Source of the DNA: Clostridium sp. chh4-2
GTDB taxonomy: Bacteria > Bacillota > Clostridia > Lachnospirales > Lachnospiraceae
Direction of reading: 5' to 3'
Assembly (NCBI RefSeq): GCF_002899675.1
Contig: NZ_PKUU01000003.1
Location: 248,001 to 312,000 of the forward strand
Length of the DNA stretch: 64,000 bases
The stretch's first letter is position 1. Each line of letters begins with the position of its first letter. Shown here one piece after another: positions 16,223 to 24,578 of this stretch. A program made the translations under genes and the position numbers. Below the pieces are notes generated by a model, which did not search any database, was not told the origin of the DNA, and saw nothing but the letters and a program-made list of their open reading frames with translations.

Positions 16223-17863
16223 ATGAAAAAACGGATCACAGCGTTAACTATGGCATGTGTTATGTGCGCATCATTATTGGCCGGATGCGGCGGAAAAAGC
16301 GAACAGCCGTCATCTGCTTCGGCAGGCAGCAGCGCACAGGGGGAAACAACTGCGAAGACAACAGAGGCAGAGGCTCCGAAAGAAGCTCCGGTCATTGTGA
16401 TTTATAATAACTCCGGCGCATTTAATGTGGCAGGAGCAGAGGCGGGCAGCGAAGCCGCAGCTTATGAAAAAATGCAGAATTATATTCTGGAGCAGACAGG
16501 CGTTAAGGTGGAGATCATCATGCCTCCTTCCGATTCTGGGGCAGCCAAGGAAAAATTAAACCTGCTGTTGGCAGGAGGGGATCAGATTGACGCATGGTGG
16601 GGAAACTGGCATGATTATGCGCCCAGCGGCATGATCCTTCCTTTGAATACTTATATCGAAAACGACGAATATAAGGCAATCAAGGATGCATGGGAACCAT
16701 GGGGCTCCTGGATAGGAACGACCGATACGGACGGAACCATCTGGTCTGTGCCGAGAAATACTTCCACCACTCCGTATCCGATTTTTGTGAGACAGGACTG
16801 GCTGGATCTGGTGGGGATGGAACAGCCTTCCACATTGGATGAGCTGAATGAGTATTTATATAAAATTAAAGAATTAGATCCATATGGAAACGGAGAAACC
16901 ATTCCTTTAGGAACACAAAAGGGCGGCGAAGTTATGGCATATCTGGAATATTCGCTGTTAGGCGGCTTTGTGGATACCGGAAACGGAAGCTGGCTTGATG
17001 AGGATGGAAAGGTAAAGCCTGTCTGGATTGCAGACGGATATAAAGATTTCCTGGCTCAGTTAAATACCTGGTATAAAGACGGAATCCTTCATAAAGAGTG
17101 TTTCAGTATGGATAAGGATACATTTATACAGAGCATCACCAAAGGCGCGGTAGGCGCTACGGCGGCCTGGTATTCCAGAATCACTTTGAACGACGGAACG
17201 TTAACCAAAAACCTGCCGGATCTGGATTTGGAAAAATACGATTATGCATTTGGCATTAACGAAAAAGGAATTACAGGCCCCAACGGCAAATTTGTTCAGA
17301 CCCGTACCAATGTTTCGCCGGAAGGCTTAATGATCAGCAGCAAGTGTAAAAACCCGGATGCTGTTATGAAGTTTGTAGAGTGGTCATATCATTGGGAAAA
17401 TTACCAGACAGCAGCTATGGGCATTAAAGACGAGTATTGGAAATATGATCCGAATGACCCGGATGCCGAGAAGAACCGTTCCGTAGTGGCTATTGAAGGC
17501 GGACCGAAATACTGCAGAGATTTCCTGGTATCTTTAGGAACTCCTATGGAAATACAGTCCACGGAATATGATGAGTGGGGAAGACAGACTATGCATAATC
17601 TCTGGCTTCAGGAACATCTGAATGATTTTGACGTAACCCATGAGCCGGGCTGTGAGTATGGAATCACCTGGCAGAATGACAAATTAACAGAAAATATCCC
17701 GGCTTATACAGATATCCGGACATACCGTGATGAAGAACTGGTTAAGTTTGTAAATGGAAACCGTTCTTTGGATACATGGGATGATTTTGTCCAGGAATTA
17801 TATGGAATGGGACTTGAAGACTGGATCACGGAATATACGAGACAGTATAATGAGAGCAAGTAA
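16223..17863 (+). CDS. Sugar ABC transporter substrate-binding lipoprotein (LplA-like)
   Basis: 546 aa from ATG 16223 after TTGGAGGG; the open frame extends upstream into the sialidase gene but without a start signal. The signal peptide ends with lipobox LLAGC (Cys near residue 23), followed by a Ser/Ala/Glu/Thr-rich linker. The mature part is a large CUT1 solute-binding protein (GGDQIDAWWGNWHDYAPSG near residue 120; SPEGLMISSKCKNPDAVMKF near 375). It would be anchored outside the membrane and deliver ligand to the two permeases that follow. Operon context points to sialic acid or a sialoside. No ATPase is encoded here, as is usual for CUT1 systems that share MsmK/MsmX. Confidence 0.88.
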   Translation: MKKRITALTMACVMCASLLAGCGGKSEQPSSASAGSSAQGETTAKTTEAEAPKEAPVIVIYNNSGAFNVAGAEAGSEAAAYEKMQNYILEQTGVKVEIIMPPSDSGAAKEKLNLLLAGGDQIDAWWGNWHDYAPSGMILPLNTYIENDEYKAIKDAWEPWGSWIGTTDTDGTIWSVPRNTSTTPYPIFVRQDWLDLVGMEQPSTLDELNEYLYKIKELDPYGNGETIPLGTQKGGEVMAYLEYSLLGGFVDTGNGSWLDEDGKVKPVWIADGYKDFLAQLNTWYKDGILHKECFSMDKDTFIQSITKGAVGATAAWYSRITLNDGTLTKNLPDLDLEKYDYAFGINEKGITGPNGKFVQTRTNVSPEGLMISSKCKNPDAVMKFVEWSYHWENYQTAAMGIKDEYWKYDPNDPDAEKNRSVVAIEGGPKYCRDFLVSLGTPMEIQSTEYDEWGRQTMHNLWLQEHLNDFDVTHEPGCEYGITWQNDKLTENIPAYTDIRTYRDEELVKFVNGNRSLDTWDDFVQELYGMGLEDWITEYTRQYNESK

Positions 17864-17881
17864 AGGAATCAGAGAGGAGCG

Positions 17882-18847
17882 ATGGGTATGTCCAGGCAGC
17901 ATGGAAAACAGAAAACAGGGCAGTACAGCCAGACGAAACCGTTAAAATATTATTTAAAAAGGGACCGGTTCATTTATCTGCTGTTATTGCCGGGTTTGCT
18001 CTATTATTTGATATTCAAGTACATACCCATGTTCGGGATTATCATAGCATTTGAAGATTATAAGCCGTTTTTTGGAATTGAAGGCATTTTCACTTCAAAA
18101 TGGGTGGGACTTAAACATTTCATAAAGTTTTTCCAGTCGGCTTACTGTTTAAGACTGATTAAAAATACGCTGCTGCTCAGCTTATATACTCTGATATGGG
18201 GATTTCCGCTGTCCATCGTGCTGGCGTTGTTTATTAATGAGATCCGGTTTAACCGGTTCAAAAAGGTGGTGCAAACCGTCTCCTATCTGCCCCATTTTTT
18301 ATCCGCCGTTATTATCTGCGGCATCATCCGTACCATGACCGGTACGGATGGGGGCCTGCTCAATGCGCTTATTGTACATTTCGGAGGGGAACCCATCTAT
18401 TTCCTGGGAGAAACCCAATGGTTCAGAACGATCTATACCGTGTCGGATGTGTGGCAGACAATCGGATGGAACAGCATCGTGTTTATCGCAGCCATGTCCG
18501 GAATTGACAAGGCCTTGTATGAAGCGGCCAAAGTGGACGGGGCCGGTGTGTTAAAGAGAATGTGGTATATAACGCTTCCTGGAATTATGCCGGTCGTAAC
18601 CATTATGCTGATCATGAGAGTGGGAAATATTCTGAACGTGGGATATGAAAAAGTTCTGCTTTTATATTCCCCGCAGATTTATTCCGTATCGGATATCATA
18701 AGCACCTATGTATACCGGGAAGGTTTGATAAACCAGAACTATTCCTTCGCGACGGCTGTGAACATGTTCACTTCTGTGGTTTCCCTGGTTATGGTGCTGG
18801 GTACCAATTATATCACTAAGAAAATGGGGCAGGAGGGGGTTTGGTAA
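17882..18847 (+). CDS. CUT1 ABC transporter permease (LplB type)
   Basis: 321 aa with six predicted membrane segments. The N-terminal segment near 30-50 (FIYLLLLPGLLYYLIFKYIP) is typical of LplB/YtcP partners. The EAA loop that contacts the ATPase reads EAAKVDGAGVLKRMWYITLPGI near residues 220-240. It pairs with the next gene to form the membrane channel. ATG 17888 is an alternative start. The next gene begins one base after its stop, so the two are translationally coupled. Confidence 0.9.
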   Translation: MGMSRQHGKQKTGQYSQTKPLKYYLKRDRFIYLLLLPGLLYYLIFKYIPMFGIIIAFEDYKPFFGIEGIFTSKWVGLKHFIKFFQSAYCLRLIKNTLLLSLYTLIWGFPLSIVLALFINEIRFNRFKKVVQTVSYLPHFLSAVIICGIIRTMTGTDGGLLNALIVHFGGEPIYFLGETQWFRTIYTVSDVWQTIGWNSIVFIAAMSGIDKALYEAAKVDGAGVLKRMWYITLPGIMPVVTIMLIMRVGNILNVGYEKVLLLYSPQIYSVSDIISTYVYREGLINQNYSFATAVNMFTSVVSLVMVLGTNYITKKMGQEGVW

Positions 18848-18848
18848 T

Positions 18849-19745
18849 ATGAAACGCAAAAAGAATCTGTTCACCAGCGAAAATCTGTTTCAATTGATTA
18901 ACGTACTTTTGATGATAATATTTATGGTTATCATCATGGTCCCCATCCTGACTGTAATTATGACATCGTTTGTCAGCGAAGCGGAGATTGCCAGAAGGGG
19001 TTCCTTCATCATTGTTCCGGAAAAATTTGATTTTACCGCCTATAAACTTTTATGGGGGAGTTCCAGCAATATTATACGCGCTTATGGCAACACCATCTTC
19101 CGTGTGGTGGTAGGAACTGCTTTAAACCTGTTTTTTACGATTACCCTGGCATATGCTCTGTCCAAACGCGATTTGAAGGGACGAATGGTTCTGACCGGGC
19201 TTATCTTTTTCACCATGCTGTTTTCCGGCGGCATGATCCCCACCTTTATGCTTGTAAAGGCAGTGGGGCTGATGGACAGCCGGTGGGCCATGGTACTGCC
19301 GTGTCTGGTCAATACGTGGAATCTGTTCGTCATGAGGAATTTCTTTTACGGAATTCCCGACAGCCTGGAAGAGGCGGCGGTTTTGGACGGCGCCAACCAG
19401 ATTCAGATTTTAACCAAAGTGGTGCTGCCGCTGTCAAAGGCGTCAATCGCAACCATTGGCCTGTTCTATGCGGTTCATCACTGGAATGCATGGTTTGACG
19501 CGATGCTTTATATCAATAAAACGTCCCTCCTGCCCATGCAGAACATTCTGAGAAATATCATTACATCGGCCTCCTCCCTCGGCGATTTGAGTTCGGAAGC
19601 TTATAACTCTTTGGACGTGCTGCCGCCCACCCAATCATTGCGTGCAGCCGCCATAATCGTCACCACATTGCCGATTGTAATGGTATATCCGTTTATACAG
19701 AAATATTTCGTTAAAGGCGTAATGGTTGGATCGGTAAAAGGATAG
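18849..19745 (+). CDS. CUT1 ABC transporter permease (LplC/YtcP type)
   Basis: 298 aa, six membrane segments, with EAA loop EEAAVLDGANQIQILTKVVLPLS near residues 175-200 and a C-terminal FVKGVMVGSVKG that is nearly invariant in this permease class. It is the second half of the channel and the last gene of the operon that begins with the regulator at 13128. It converges on the antiporter gene with only six bases between the stop codons, and no clear terminator is seen between them. Confidence 0.9.
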   Translation: MKRKKNLFTSENLFQLINVLLMIIFMVIIMVPILTVIMTSFVSEAEIARRGSFIIVPEKFDFTAYKLLWGSSSNIIRAYGNTIFRVVVGTALNLFFTITLAYALSKRDLKGRMVLTGLIFFTMLFSGGMIPTFMLVKAVGLMDSRWAMVLPCLVNTWNLFVMRNFFYGIPDSLEEAAVLDGANQIQILTKVVLPLSKASIATIGLFYAVHHWNAWFDAMLYINKTSLLPMQNILRNIITSASSLGDLSSEAYNSLDVLPPTQSLRAAAIIVTTLPIVMVYPFIQKYFVKGVMVGSVKG

Positions 19746-19751
19746 TTTCGG

Positions 19752-20924
19752 TCAGGAAAGCAGTTTTTTATAGCTGTGATCCACACATAATGCGCCGAAC
19801 GGTGCGGTTAAGAGTATGGAGATTACCGCCACCGTCAGCACTAAATGGCCGCAGGACAGGCCCATCGACAGAGGTATTCCTCCGATGGCAGCCTGAACTG
19901 TGGCTTTTGGCGTGTAGGCCATCATGCAGAAAAGCCGCTCTTTGGGAGAGAGGGAGGTTTTTAACAGGCAGATAAAAACGCCTGCCATGCGCATGATAAG
20001 GGCGCCTGCAACCAAGAGTACTGACAGAATACCGGCTCTTGCAATATAGGAAATATCCACCGTAGCGCCTACCAGCACAAATAAAAGCACTTCCGCGGCC
20101 ACCCAAAGCTTGTTGTATTTGGAGGACAGGCGGACCGCCAATTTCTCATATTTTTGTTTCAGCATAATTCCCATGCTCATAATGGCCAAAAGCCCTGATA
20201 ATGGAAGAATCCCTTCCAAGCGCGTCTCACATTCCAACAGCAGGAAAGAAATGCTGATAATGATCAGAATTTTCACGGAATCCCTCATATGAAATCTCTT
20301 AAAAAATACAATCAGCAGAAAACCTGCCAAAAAACCGGCTGAAATTCCGGTCAGAATGGAGATGGGAATCTGAAAAAAGCTGAATGCGTCTATCCGGCCT
20401 CCCTGTGCCAAAGCGGTGAATGCGGTGAATAAAACGATAACAAACACATCGTCAACCGAAGCCCCGGCCAGAATCAGCTGGGGAATGCTGTGGGCCTGTC
20501 CATATCCTTCTTCCATAATTCGGATCATTCTCGGAACGATCACAGCCGGAGAGACGGCCGCGATGACGGAACCGATGATGGCCGCATCCAGGATGGAAAT
20601 GCCAAATATCCGCGGAGCCAGCAGCATAACTCCGGCAATCTCAAAACATGCGGGGAGAAAGCACATGAGGACGGCAGGGCGTCCCACCCGTTTTAAGTCC
20701 CTGAGGTCCAAAGACAGCCCGGCCCGCGTTAAAATGATGACCAATGCGGCTTTTCTAAGGTCCGGCGAGATGGAAATTACGGCTGGAGACAGGGCGTTTA
20801 ATACGGAAGGCCCCAGGATCATGCCAGTGATCACCATGCCCAGCAGGCTGGGGAGTTTCAAATGGGAAAACAGGGTGCCGAGAGCCAATCCCAGCAAAAA
20901 AATAAGAGCAAAACTTGTTAACAT
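19752..20924 (-). CDS. CPA-type cation/proton antiporter under fluoride-riboswitch control
   Basis: 390 aa, about 11-12 membrane segments, with an inverted-repeat NhaA/NhaP-type fold. The segment LAGASVDDVFVIVLF carries the paired aspartates of the ion-binding site. SVIAAVSPAVIVPRMI and TPKATVQAAIGG are typical of CPA sodium/proton exchangers. RBS AAGGAGG precedes the ATG. Antiporters of this type are a known class of fluoride-riboswitch-associated genes, and the leader at 20946-21041 carries such a switch. The likely role is ion homeostasis during fluoride exposure. Whether it exports fluoride itself cannot be told. Confidence 0.87.
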   Translation of the reverse strand: MLTSFALIFLLGLALGTLFSHLKLPSLLGMVITGMILGPSVLNALSPAVISISPDLRKAALVIILTRAGLSLDLRDLKRVGRPAVLMCFLPACFEIAGVMLLAPRIFGISILDAAIIGSVIAAVSPAVIVPRMIRIMEEGYGQAHSIPQLILAGASVDDVFVIVLFTAFTALAQGGRIDAFSFFQIPISILTGISAGFLAGFLLIVFFKRFHMRDSVKILIIISISFLLLECETRLEGILPLSGLLAIMSMGIMLKQKYEKLAVRLSSKYNKLWVAAEVLLFVLVGATVDISYIARAGILSVLLVAGALIMRMAGVFICLLKTSLSPKERLFCMMAYTPKATVQAAIGGIPLSMGLSCGHLVLTVAVISILLTAPFGALCVDHSYKKLLS

Positions 20925-20945
20925 ACATATCCTCCTTATGACGCA

Positions 20946-21041
20946 GAAAAAGCTGACAATTTCTGCGTGTATTCGCAGAAGTCATCAGCTTATAAAAGCG
21001 GTTTAAGTCATATGACTTGGGGAGAACCTCATTCCCGATGG
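20946..21041 (-). promoter_or_regulatory. Fluoride (crcB) riboswitch with overlapping terminator
   Basis: On the minus strand the leader reads GGGAATGAGGTTCTCCC, then AAACCGC, then AAGCTGATGACTTCTGC. These match the conserved blocks of crcB aptamers (GG-GAUG-UUC-CC, AACCGC, GCUGAUGA). The 3' block overlaps a terminator, GACTTCTGCG-AATACA-CGCAGAA followed by GTCAGCTTTTT. This is the usual arrangement in which fluoride binding prevents termination. A small extra hairpin, AAGTCATATGACTT, fills the variable position. Confidence 0.85.
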
Positions 21042-21046
21042 GTAAA

Positions 21047-21075
21047 ATTATAGCCCAGAGAGCGGAAAAAATCAA
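21047..21075 (-). promoter_or_regulatory. Promoter of the antiporter gene
   Basis: On the minus strand TTGATT (21070-21075) and TATAAT (21047-21052) are spaced by 17 bp, a strong housekeeping promoter that begins the riboswitch leader. Confidence 0.8.
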
Positions 21076-21213
21076 GATTATTTTGGAAGATCAAGAATAT
21101 TTTTCTGGCCTTTCCATGAAAATAAGTGGAAGCTTTCATTGAATAATGGTATAATGGCGAAGAAGCGCAGGAAATTGCTTACGGATGATAGCAATCCGTG
21201 AAAGGAGTATAGA

Positions 21214-21981
21214 ATGTCAGATAATAAACCGATAAAGAATCCGGGGCTGATTATGGCAATCCGGGTGATGAGAGAAGACCCAACTCAGGAGACTCAGGCA
21301 AGAGTTGTTGAAGAGATAATGAAAGCGCGTTTCCTTGCACCTGTAGTGCTGGAAGCTATGCCGTTTACCGTTGGTTCCAACCGTACATCCTTCAGAGACA
21401 GATGCAGAATGAAGTTTTTAAGCATCCATGACGGAAAGGGAAACCGCTTTTTCCCAGCGTTTACGGATGATAAGGAACTGGAAAAATTCGAGCTGGAGCG
21501 GGGACAGCAGGTGTCTCATTTAACATTTGAGGACTATGCCAAGATCATCATGGATGACCAGTCGGCAGGCGGTTTTGTTATAAATCCGTACAGCGACAAT
21601 CTGGTCTGCGACAGGGATATGGTGATGCACTGGATCGGCCATATGGCAGGAAAACACGTGGAAGGCGAAGGCCAGAGAATCCGCTTGGGACGTCCGAAAA
21701 ATATGCCATCAGAGCTGGTATTGGCAGTTTCTGAGTATCTGAAGGGCCAGGAGCTTGTGGAGGCCGCTTACCTCACCATGATGCAGCCGGAAGGCCAGAA
21801 GAGCGGGTACTTAATCGTCGTGGATATGGAAGGCGGCGAAGGAGATGTGGACGCCGTTTATGATGGAATCGCCCAGGCGGCCAAAGATCACCTGAATGGA
21901 ATGTACCTGAATGTGGAGCCGATCAGCTCAGGGTTTGGACAGGCTGCGGTGAAGGATCAGGAAGCTTTTTATAAGAGATAG
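21214..21981 (+). CDS. SseB-family protein
   Basis: 255 aa, soluble. The N-terminal half matches the SseB domain (AMPFTVG near residue 50, FFPAFTDDKELEKFE near 85-100, GFVINPYSDNLV near 130). The C-terminal half resembles the SseB C-terminal domain (YLTMMQPEGQKSGYLIVVDMEG near 190-215). The family was named for serine sensitivity in E. coli, and its biochemical role is unknown. It stands alone between an extended -10 promoter (TGGTATAAT, 21147-21155) and a terminator. RBS AAAGGAG precedes the ATG. Confidence 0.8.
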   Translation: MSDNKPIKNPGLIMAIRVMREDPTQETQARVVEEIMKARFLAPVVLEAMPFTVGSNRTSFRDRCRMKFLSIHDGKGNRFFPAFTDDKELEKFELERGQQVSHLTFEDYAKIIMDDQSAGGFVINPYSDNLVCDRDMVMHWIGHMAGKHVEGEGQRIRLGRPKNMPSELVLAVSEYLKGQELVEAAYLTMMQPEGQKSGYLIVVDMEGGEGDVDAVYDGIAQAAKDHLNGMYLNVEPISSGFGQAAVKDQEAFYKR

Positions 21982-22036
21982 ATTTGAATGTGTTTTTATA
22001 ATGGAACGATTGAAAATAGGGAGCAGAGAGAGAATG

Positions 22037-22080
22037 AGCCGGCCAAAGAACAGGCCGGACGTTCTTTCTTCTGTTTTTTT
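22037..22080 (+). terminator. Terminator after the SseB-like gene
   Basis: GCCGGCC pairs with GGCCGGAC across AAAGAACA; AGAA and TTCT extend the stem, and CTGTTTTTTT follows. Confidence 0.7.
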
Positions 22081-22128
22081 ATTTAGGCTGAACCTGGCTT
22101 ACAAATATATATATCTTTTTCATATCAC

Positions 22129-22140
22129 TCAAACGTTTGA
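22129..22140. promoter_or_regulatory. LacI-type operator upstream of the glucose-6-phosphate isomerase gene
   Basis: TCAAACGTTTGA, identical to the site at 554-565. The centre is 39.5 bp upstream of a TAGAAT -10 hexamer at 22174-22179, the same distance as at the phosphofructokinase promoter. There is no good -35 hexamer. Confidence 0.7.
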
Positions 22141-22222
22141 CTAAAAAAAAGGAAAATTTGTCCTGGCCTGTGATAGAATATAGTCAGATGAAAATATAGC
22201 GACGGAATCGGGAGGTTATCAG

Positions 22223-23482
22223 ATGAAAGTTAGAGTTAACACGGAAAAATCCATGGCATTTATCAATCAGGATGCGTTCAGGGAAAACTTAAAAAAGGGA
22301 GCTGAAATCGCAAAACATTTGTATGAAGACGGCGATCCGGATCAGGTTTTAGGATGGCTCCATACTGAGACAGCGGCGGTCCAGCTGGAATTGATTAAGG
22401 AAAAAGCAAAAGAGGTCCGCGAGCAGGCGGATGTATTTGTGATCGTGGGAGTAGGCGGTTCCAATCAGGCGGCCAGAGCCATGATCGAGGCGTTAGCGGA
22501 CAGAAAAGGTCCGGAAGTGGTTTATCTGGGCAACAGCTTATCGCCTCATTATATCGCTCAGATGATGAAGCGGCTGGAAGGCAAAAGCGTATATATTAAT
22601 GTGATCGCCAAGAACTTTGAGACGTTGGAGCCGGGAAGCCATTTCAGGATTCTGCGCCAGTACATGAACAGCAGATATTCAAAAGAAGAGATGGCAAAAC
22701 GGGTGATTCTTACAGGAACCATCGGTTCCAGACTGGAAGAAATCGCTGTGGAAAACGGCTATACCTTCCTTCAGTTTCCGGTTCCGATCGGCGGAAGATA
22801 TTCCGCATTTTCACCGGTCGGACTGTTCCCGGTGGCGGCAGCAGGCTTAGACCTGGACGGATTTTTAGCGGGAGTGAAGTCTGCGGAAGAGATGTGCATA
22901 AACCAGACCGCTGAGAACCCGGCAGTGGAATATGCGGCGGTGAGAAATCTTTTGTACCAGCAGGGATTTGACGTGGAGATGCTGGTTTCCTTTGAACCAC
23001 AGTTTGCATTTTTCAATAAATGGTGGATTCAGTTGTTCGGAGAGAGTGAAGGAAAAGAGAAAAAGGGCATTTTCCCGTCAGGAGCCATCTATTCTGAAGA
23101 CCTGCATTCCATGGGACAGTACATGCAGGATGGAAGAAGAAATCTGATCGAGACATTTTTAACCGTAGAAGACCCTAAGGCCAGCGTGATTATTGAAAAA
23201 GATCCGTCCTTTGGCGACCGGTTTGATTATCTGGACGGCATGGATTTTAAGGAGATCAACCACATTGCGGAAAAGGCAACCATCGATGCCCACGCAGAGG
23301 GCGGAGTGCCGTGCATTCAGTTTTTAATCGATGAGATTACAGAAGAGACCTTTGGAGAATTGTACTATTTCTTTATGATGTCCTGTGCCGTTTCCGGAAA
23401 ACTGATGGGAGTGAATCCGTTTGACCAGGAAGGCGTGGAAGAGTATAAGAGAAGTATGTTTAAAGCGTTAGGTAAAAAATAA
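22223..23482 (+). CDS. Glucose-6-phosphate isomerase-family protein
   Basis: 419 aa, somewhat shorter than the roughly 450 aa Firmicute enzyme. The SIS-type sugar-phosphate motifs are VIVGVGGSNQAARAM near residues 75-90, FPVPIGGRYSAFSPVGLFP near 180-200 (the catalytic Arg lies in GGRYS), and SEDLHSMGQYMQDGRR near 290-305 (the loop with the catalytic Glu/His region). It interconverts glucose-6-phosphate and fructose-6-phosphate in the cytoplasm. Divergence in the first motif (usually GIGGSxLG) leaves room for a different aldose or amino-sugar phosphate. The operator shared with the phosphofructokinase operon and nagA supports a place in the same pathway. RBS GGGAGG. Confidence 0.82.
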   Translation: MKVRVNTEKSMAFINQDAFRENLKKGAEIAKHLYEDGDPDQVLGWLHTETAAVQLELIKEKAKEVREQADVFVIVGVGGSNQAARAMIEALADRKGPEVVYLGNSLSPHYIAQMMKRLEGKSVYINVIAKNFETLEPGSHFRILRQYMNSRYSKEEMAKRVILTGTIGSRLEEIAVENGYTFLQFPVPIGGRYSAFSPVGLFPVAAAGLDLDGFLAGVKSAEEMCINQTAENPAVEYAAVRNLLYQQGFDVEMLVSFEPQFAFFNKWWIQLFGESEGKEKKGIFPSGAIYSEDLHSMGQYMQDGRRNLIETFLTVEDPKASVIIEKDPSFGDRFDYLDGMDFKEINHIAEKATIDAHAEGGVPCIQFLIDEITEETFGELYYFFMMSCAVSGKLMGVNPFDQEGVEEYKRSMFKALGKK

Positions 23483-23526
23483 CCGGGTTTTTAATGAAAG
23501 CATGAATAAAAAATGAAAGCATGAAT

Positions 23527-23573
23527 AAAAGATGAAAGCCGGAACGGGTGACTGTTCCGGCTTTCATCTTTTG
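23527..23573. terminator. Bidirectional terminator between convergent genes
   Basis: GATGAAAGCCGGAAC pairs perfectly with GTTCCGGCTTTCATC across GGGTGACT, with A- and T-runs on the two sides. It serves the isomerase gene and the AraC-type gene on the other strand. Confidence 0.85.
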
Positions 23574-23602
23574 TGCTGGTTATCTCTGAGTTAGAGAAAA
23601 AT

Positions 23603-24493
23603 CTATTTTCTCTTTACAGGAATCCAAATCTCGCTCTTATAATCCTGGGAAGAGGTATCTCCCTCAGAATACCATTCAATATTTGCATCCATCGCGATCT
23701 CAAAATCCTGGTTATTCGGCAGCCATTCATGGAAGATCTTTGTGTTGACCGACTGCAAAGCTCCCGGCAGAGGCCCGGTGCAGCTGAATTTGACCCATTC
23801 CATATCGGGAAATGTGTAAAGAGTCAATCCTTCCGGAACTGTTCCCCCGCGGTAAGCTCCTGCGATCAGATAGCGGAAAACTCCGTCTTTGCTTGATGTA
23901 TCATAGCAGATTCCGTATTCACCGATCCCATTGTCATGAATTGCCTGCTGGATTTCTCCTTCCGGCTTCTTCTGGTCCATCATCGGTTTCATATACTTTT
24001 TGCAGAATTCATCCCAGAATTCCGGGATATCCTTGTAGGATGTATCATATGAAATTTCTTTCTCAAATCCGATTATCTGAAATCCTTTTACGTTCTCTGT
24101 TACATAGTCCATGTCATGTCCTCCTTGAATTGATATTGTTATTTTCAGGGGCAGGAAGGGCTTAATCTTCTCCGTGTGGCTTTGGGTGCGCAGCGGGGAG
24201 ATGCCGTGGAACCGGCTGTATGCTTTTGTGAAGCTTTCCGGTGTATCGTAGCCGTATTTGTATGCCAGATCGATGATCTTTTCATCTCCTGATGCAGCTT
24301 CTAAGGCCGCGAGATACAGCCTTCTGTTTCTGATATACTCTGCGATGGAGTAGCCGGTCATGATCTTGAACCCTTTTTGAAAATAGAAGGGCGATATGTG
24401 CACTTCATCCGCAATGTCATTGGAAGTGATGTCATCCAGAAGATGAGCTTCGATATACCTGATTGCTTTCTGTAAGTCGTGTGTCCAGTCCAT
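23603..24493 (-). CDS. AraC-family regulator with GyrI-like effector domain
   Basis: 296 aa. The N-terminal 105 residues hold the two helix-turn-helix units of AraC/SoxS proteins (ITSNDIADEVHISPFYFQKGFK and IIDLAYKYGYDTPESFTKAYSRFHGISP). Residues 125-296 form a GyrI/AraC effector-binding domain (FPDMEWVKFSCTGPLP and FHEWLPNNQDFEI). Such fused regulators sense small, often aromatic or cationic drugs and activate transport genes. No obvious target gene lies next to it. RBS AGGAGG is 10 bases before the ATG. Confidence 0.88.
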   Translation of the reverse strand: MDWTHDLQKAIRYIEAHLLDDITSNDIADEVHISPFYFQKGFKIMTGYSIAEYIRNRRLYLAALEAASGDEKIIDLAYKYGYDTPESFTKAYSRFHGISPLRTQSHTEKIKPFLPLKITISIQGGHDMDYVTENVKGFQIIGFEKEISYDTSYKDIPEFWDEFCKKYMKPMMDQKKPEGEIQQAIHDNGIGEYGICYDTSSKDGVFRYLIAGAYRGGTVPEGLTLYTFPDMEWVKFSCTGPLPGALQSVNTKIFHEWLPNNQDFEIAMDANIEWYSEGDTSSQDYKSEIWIPVKRK

Positions 24494-24578
24494 ATTTCCT
24501 TACCTCCTGATGCCAGTATAATAGTTAAAAGGAAAACAATCCTGTCATTTTATGCGTAAAACTGTCCGTTCTCTTTTG

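Noticed and set aside
20416..21006. ORF of 196 aa on the plus strand
   Set aside because: It is antisense to the antiporter gene and its riboswitch; composition is that of a reverse reading of membrane helices.
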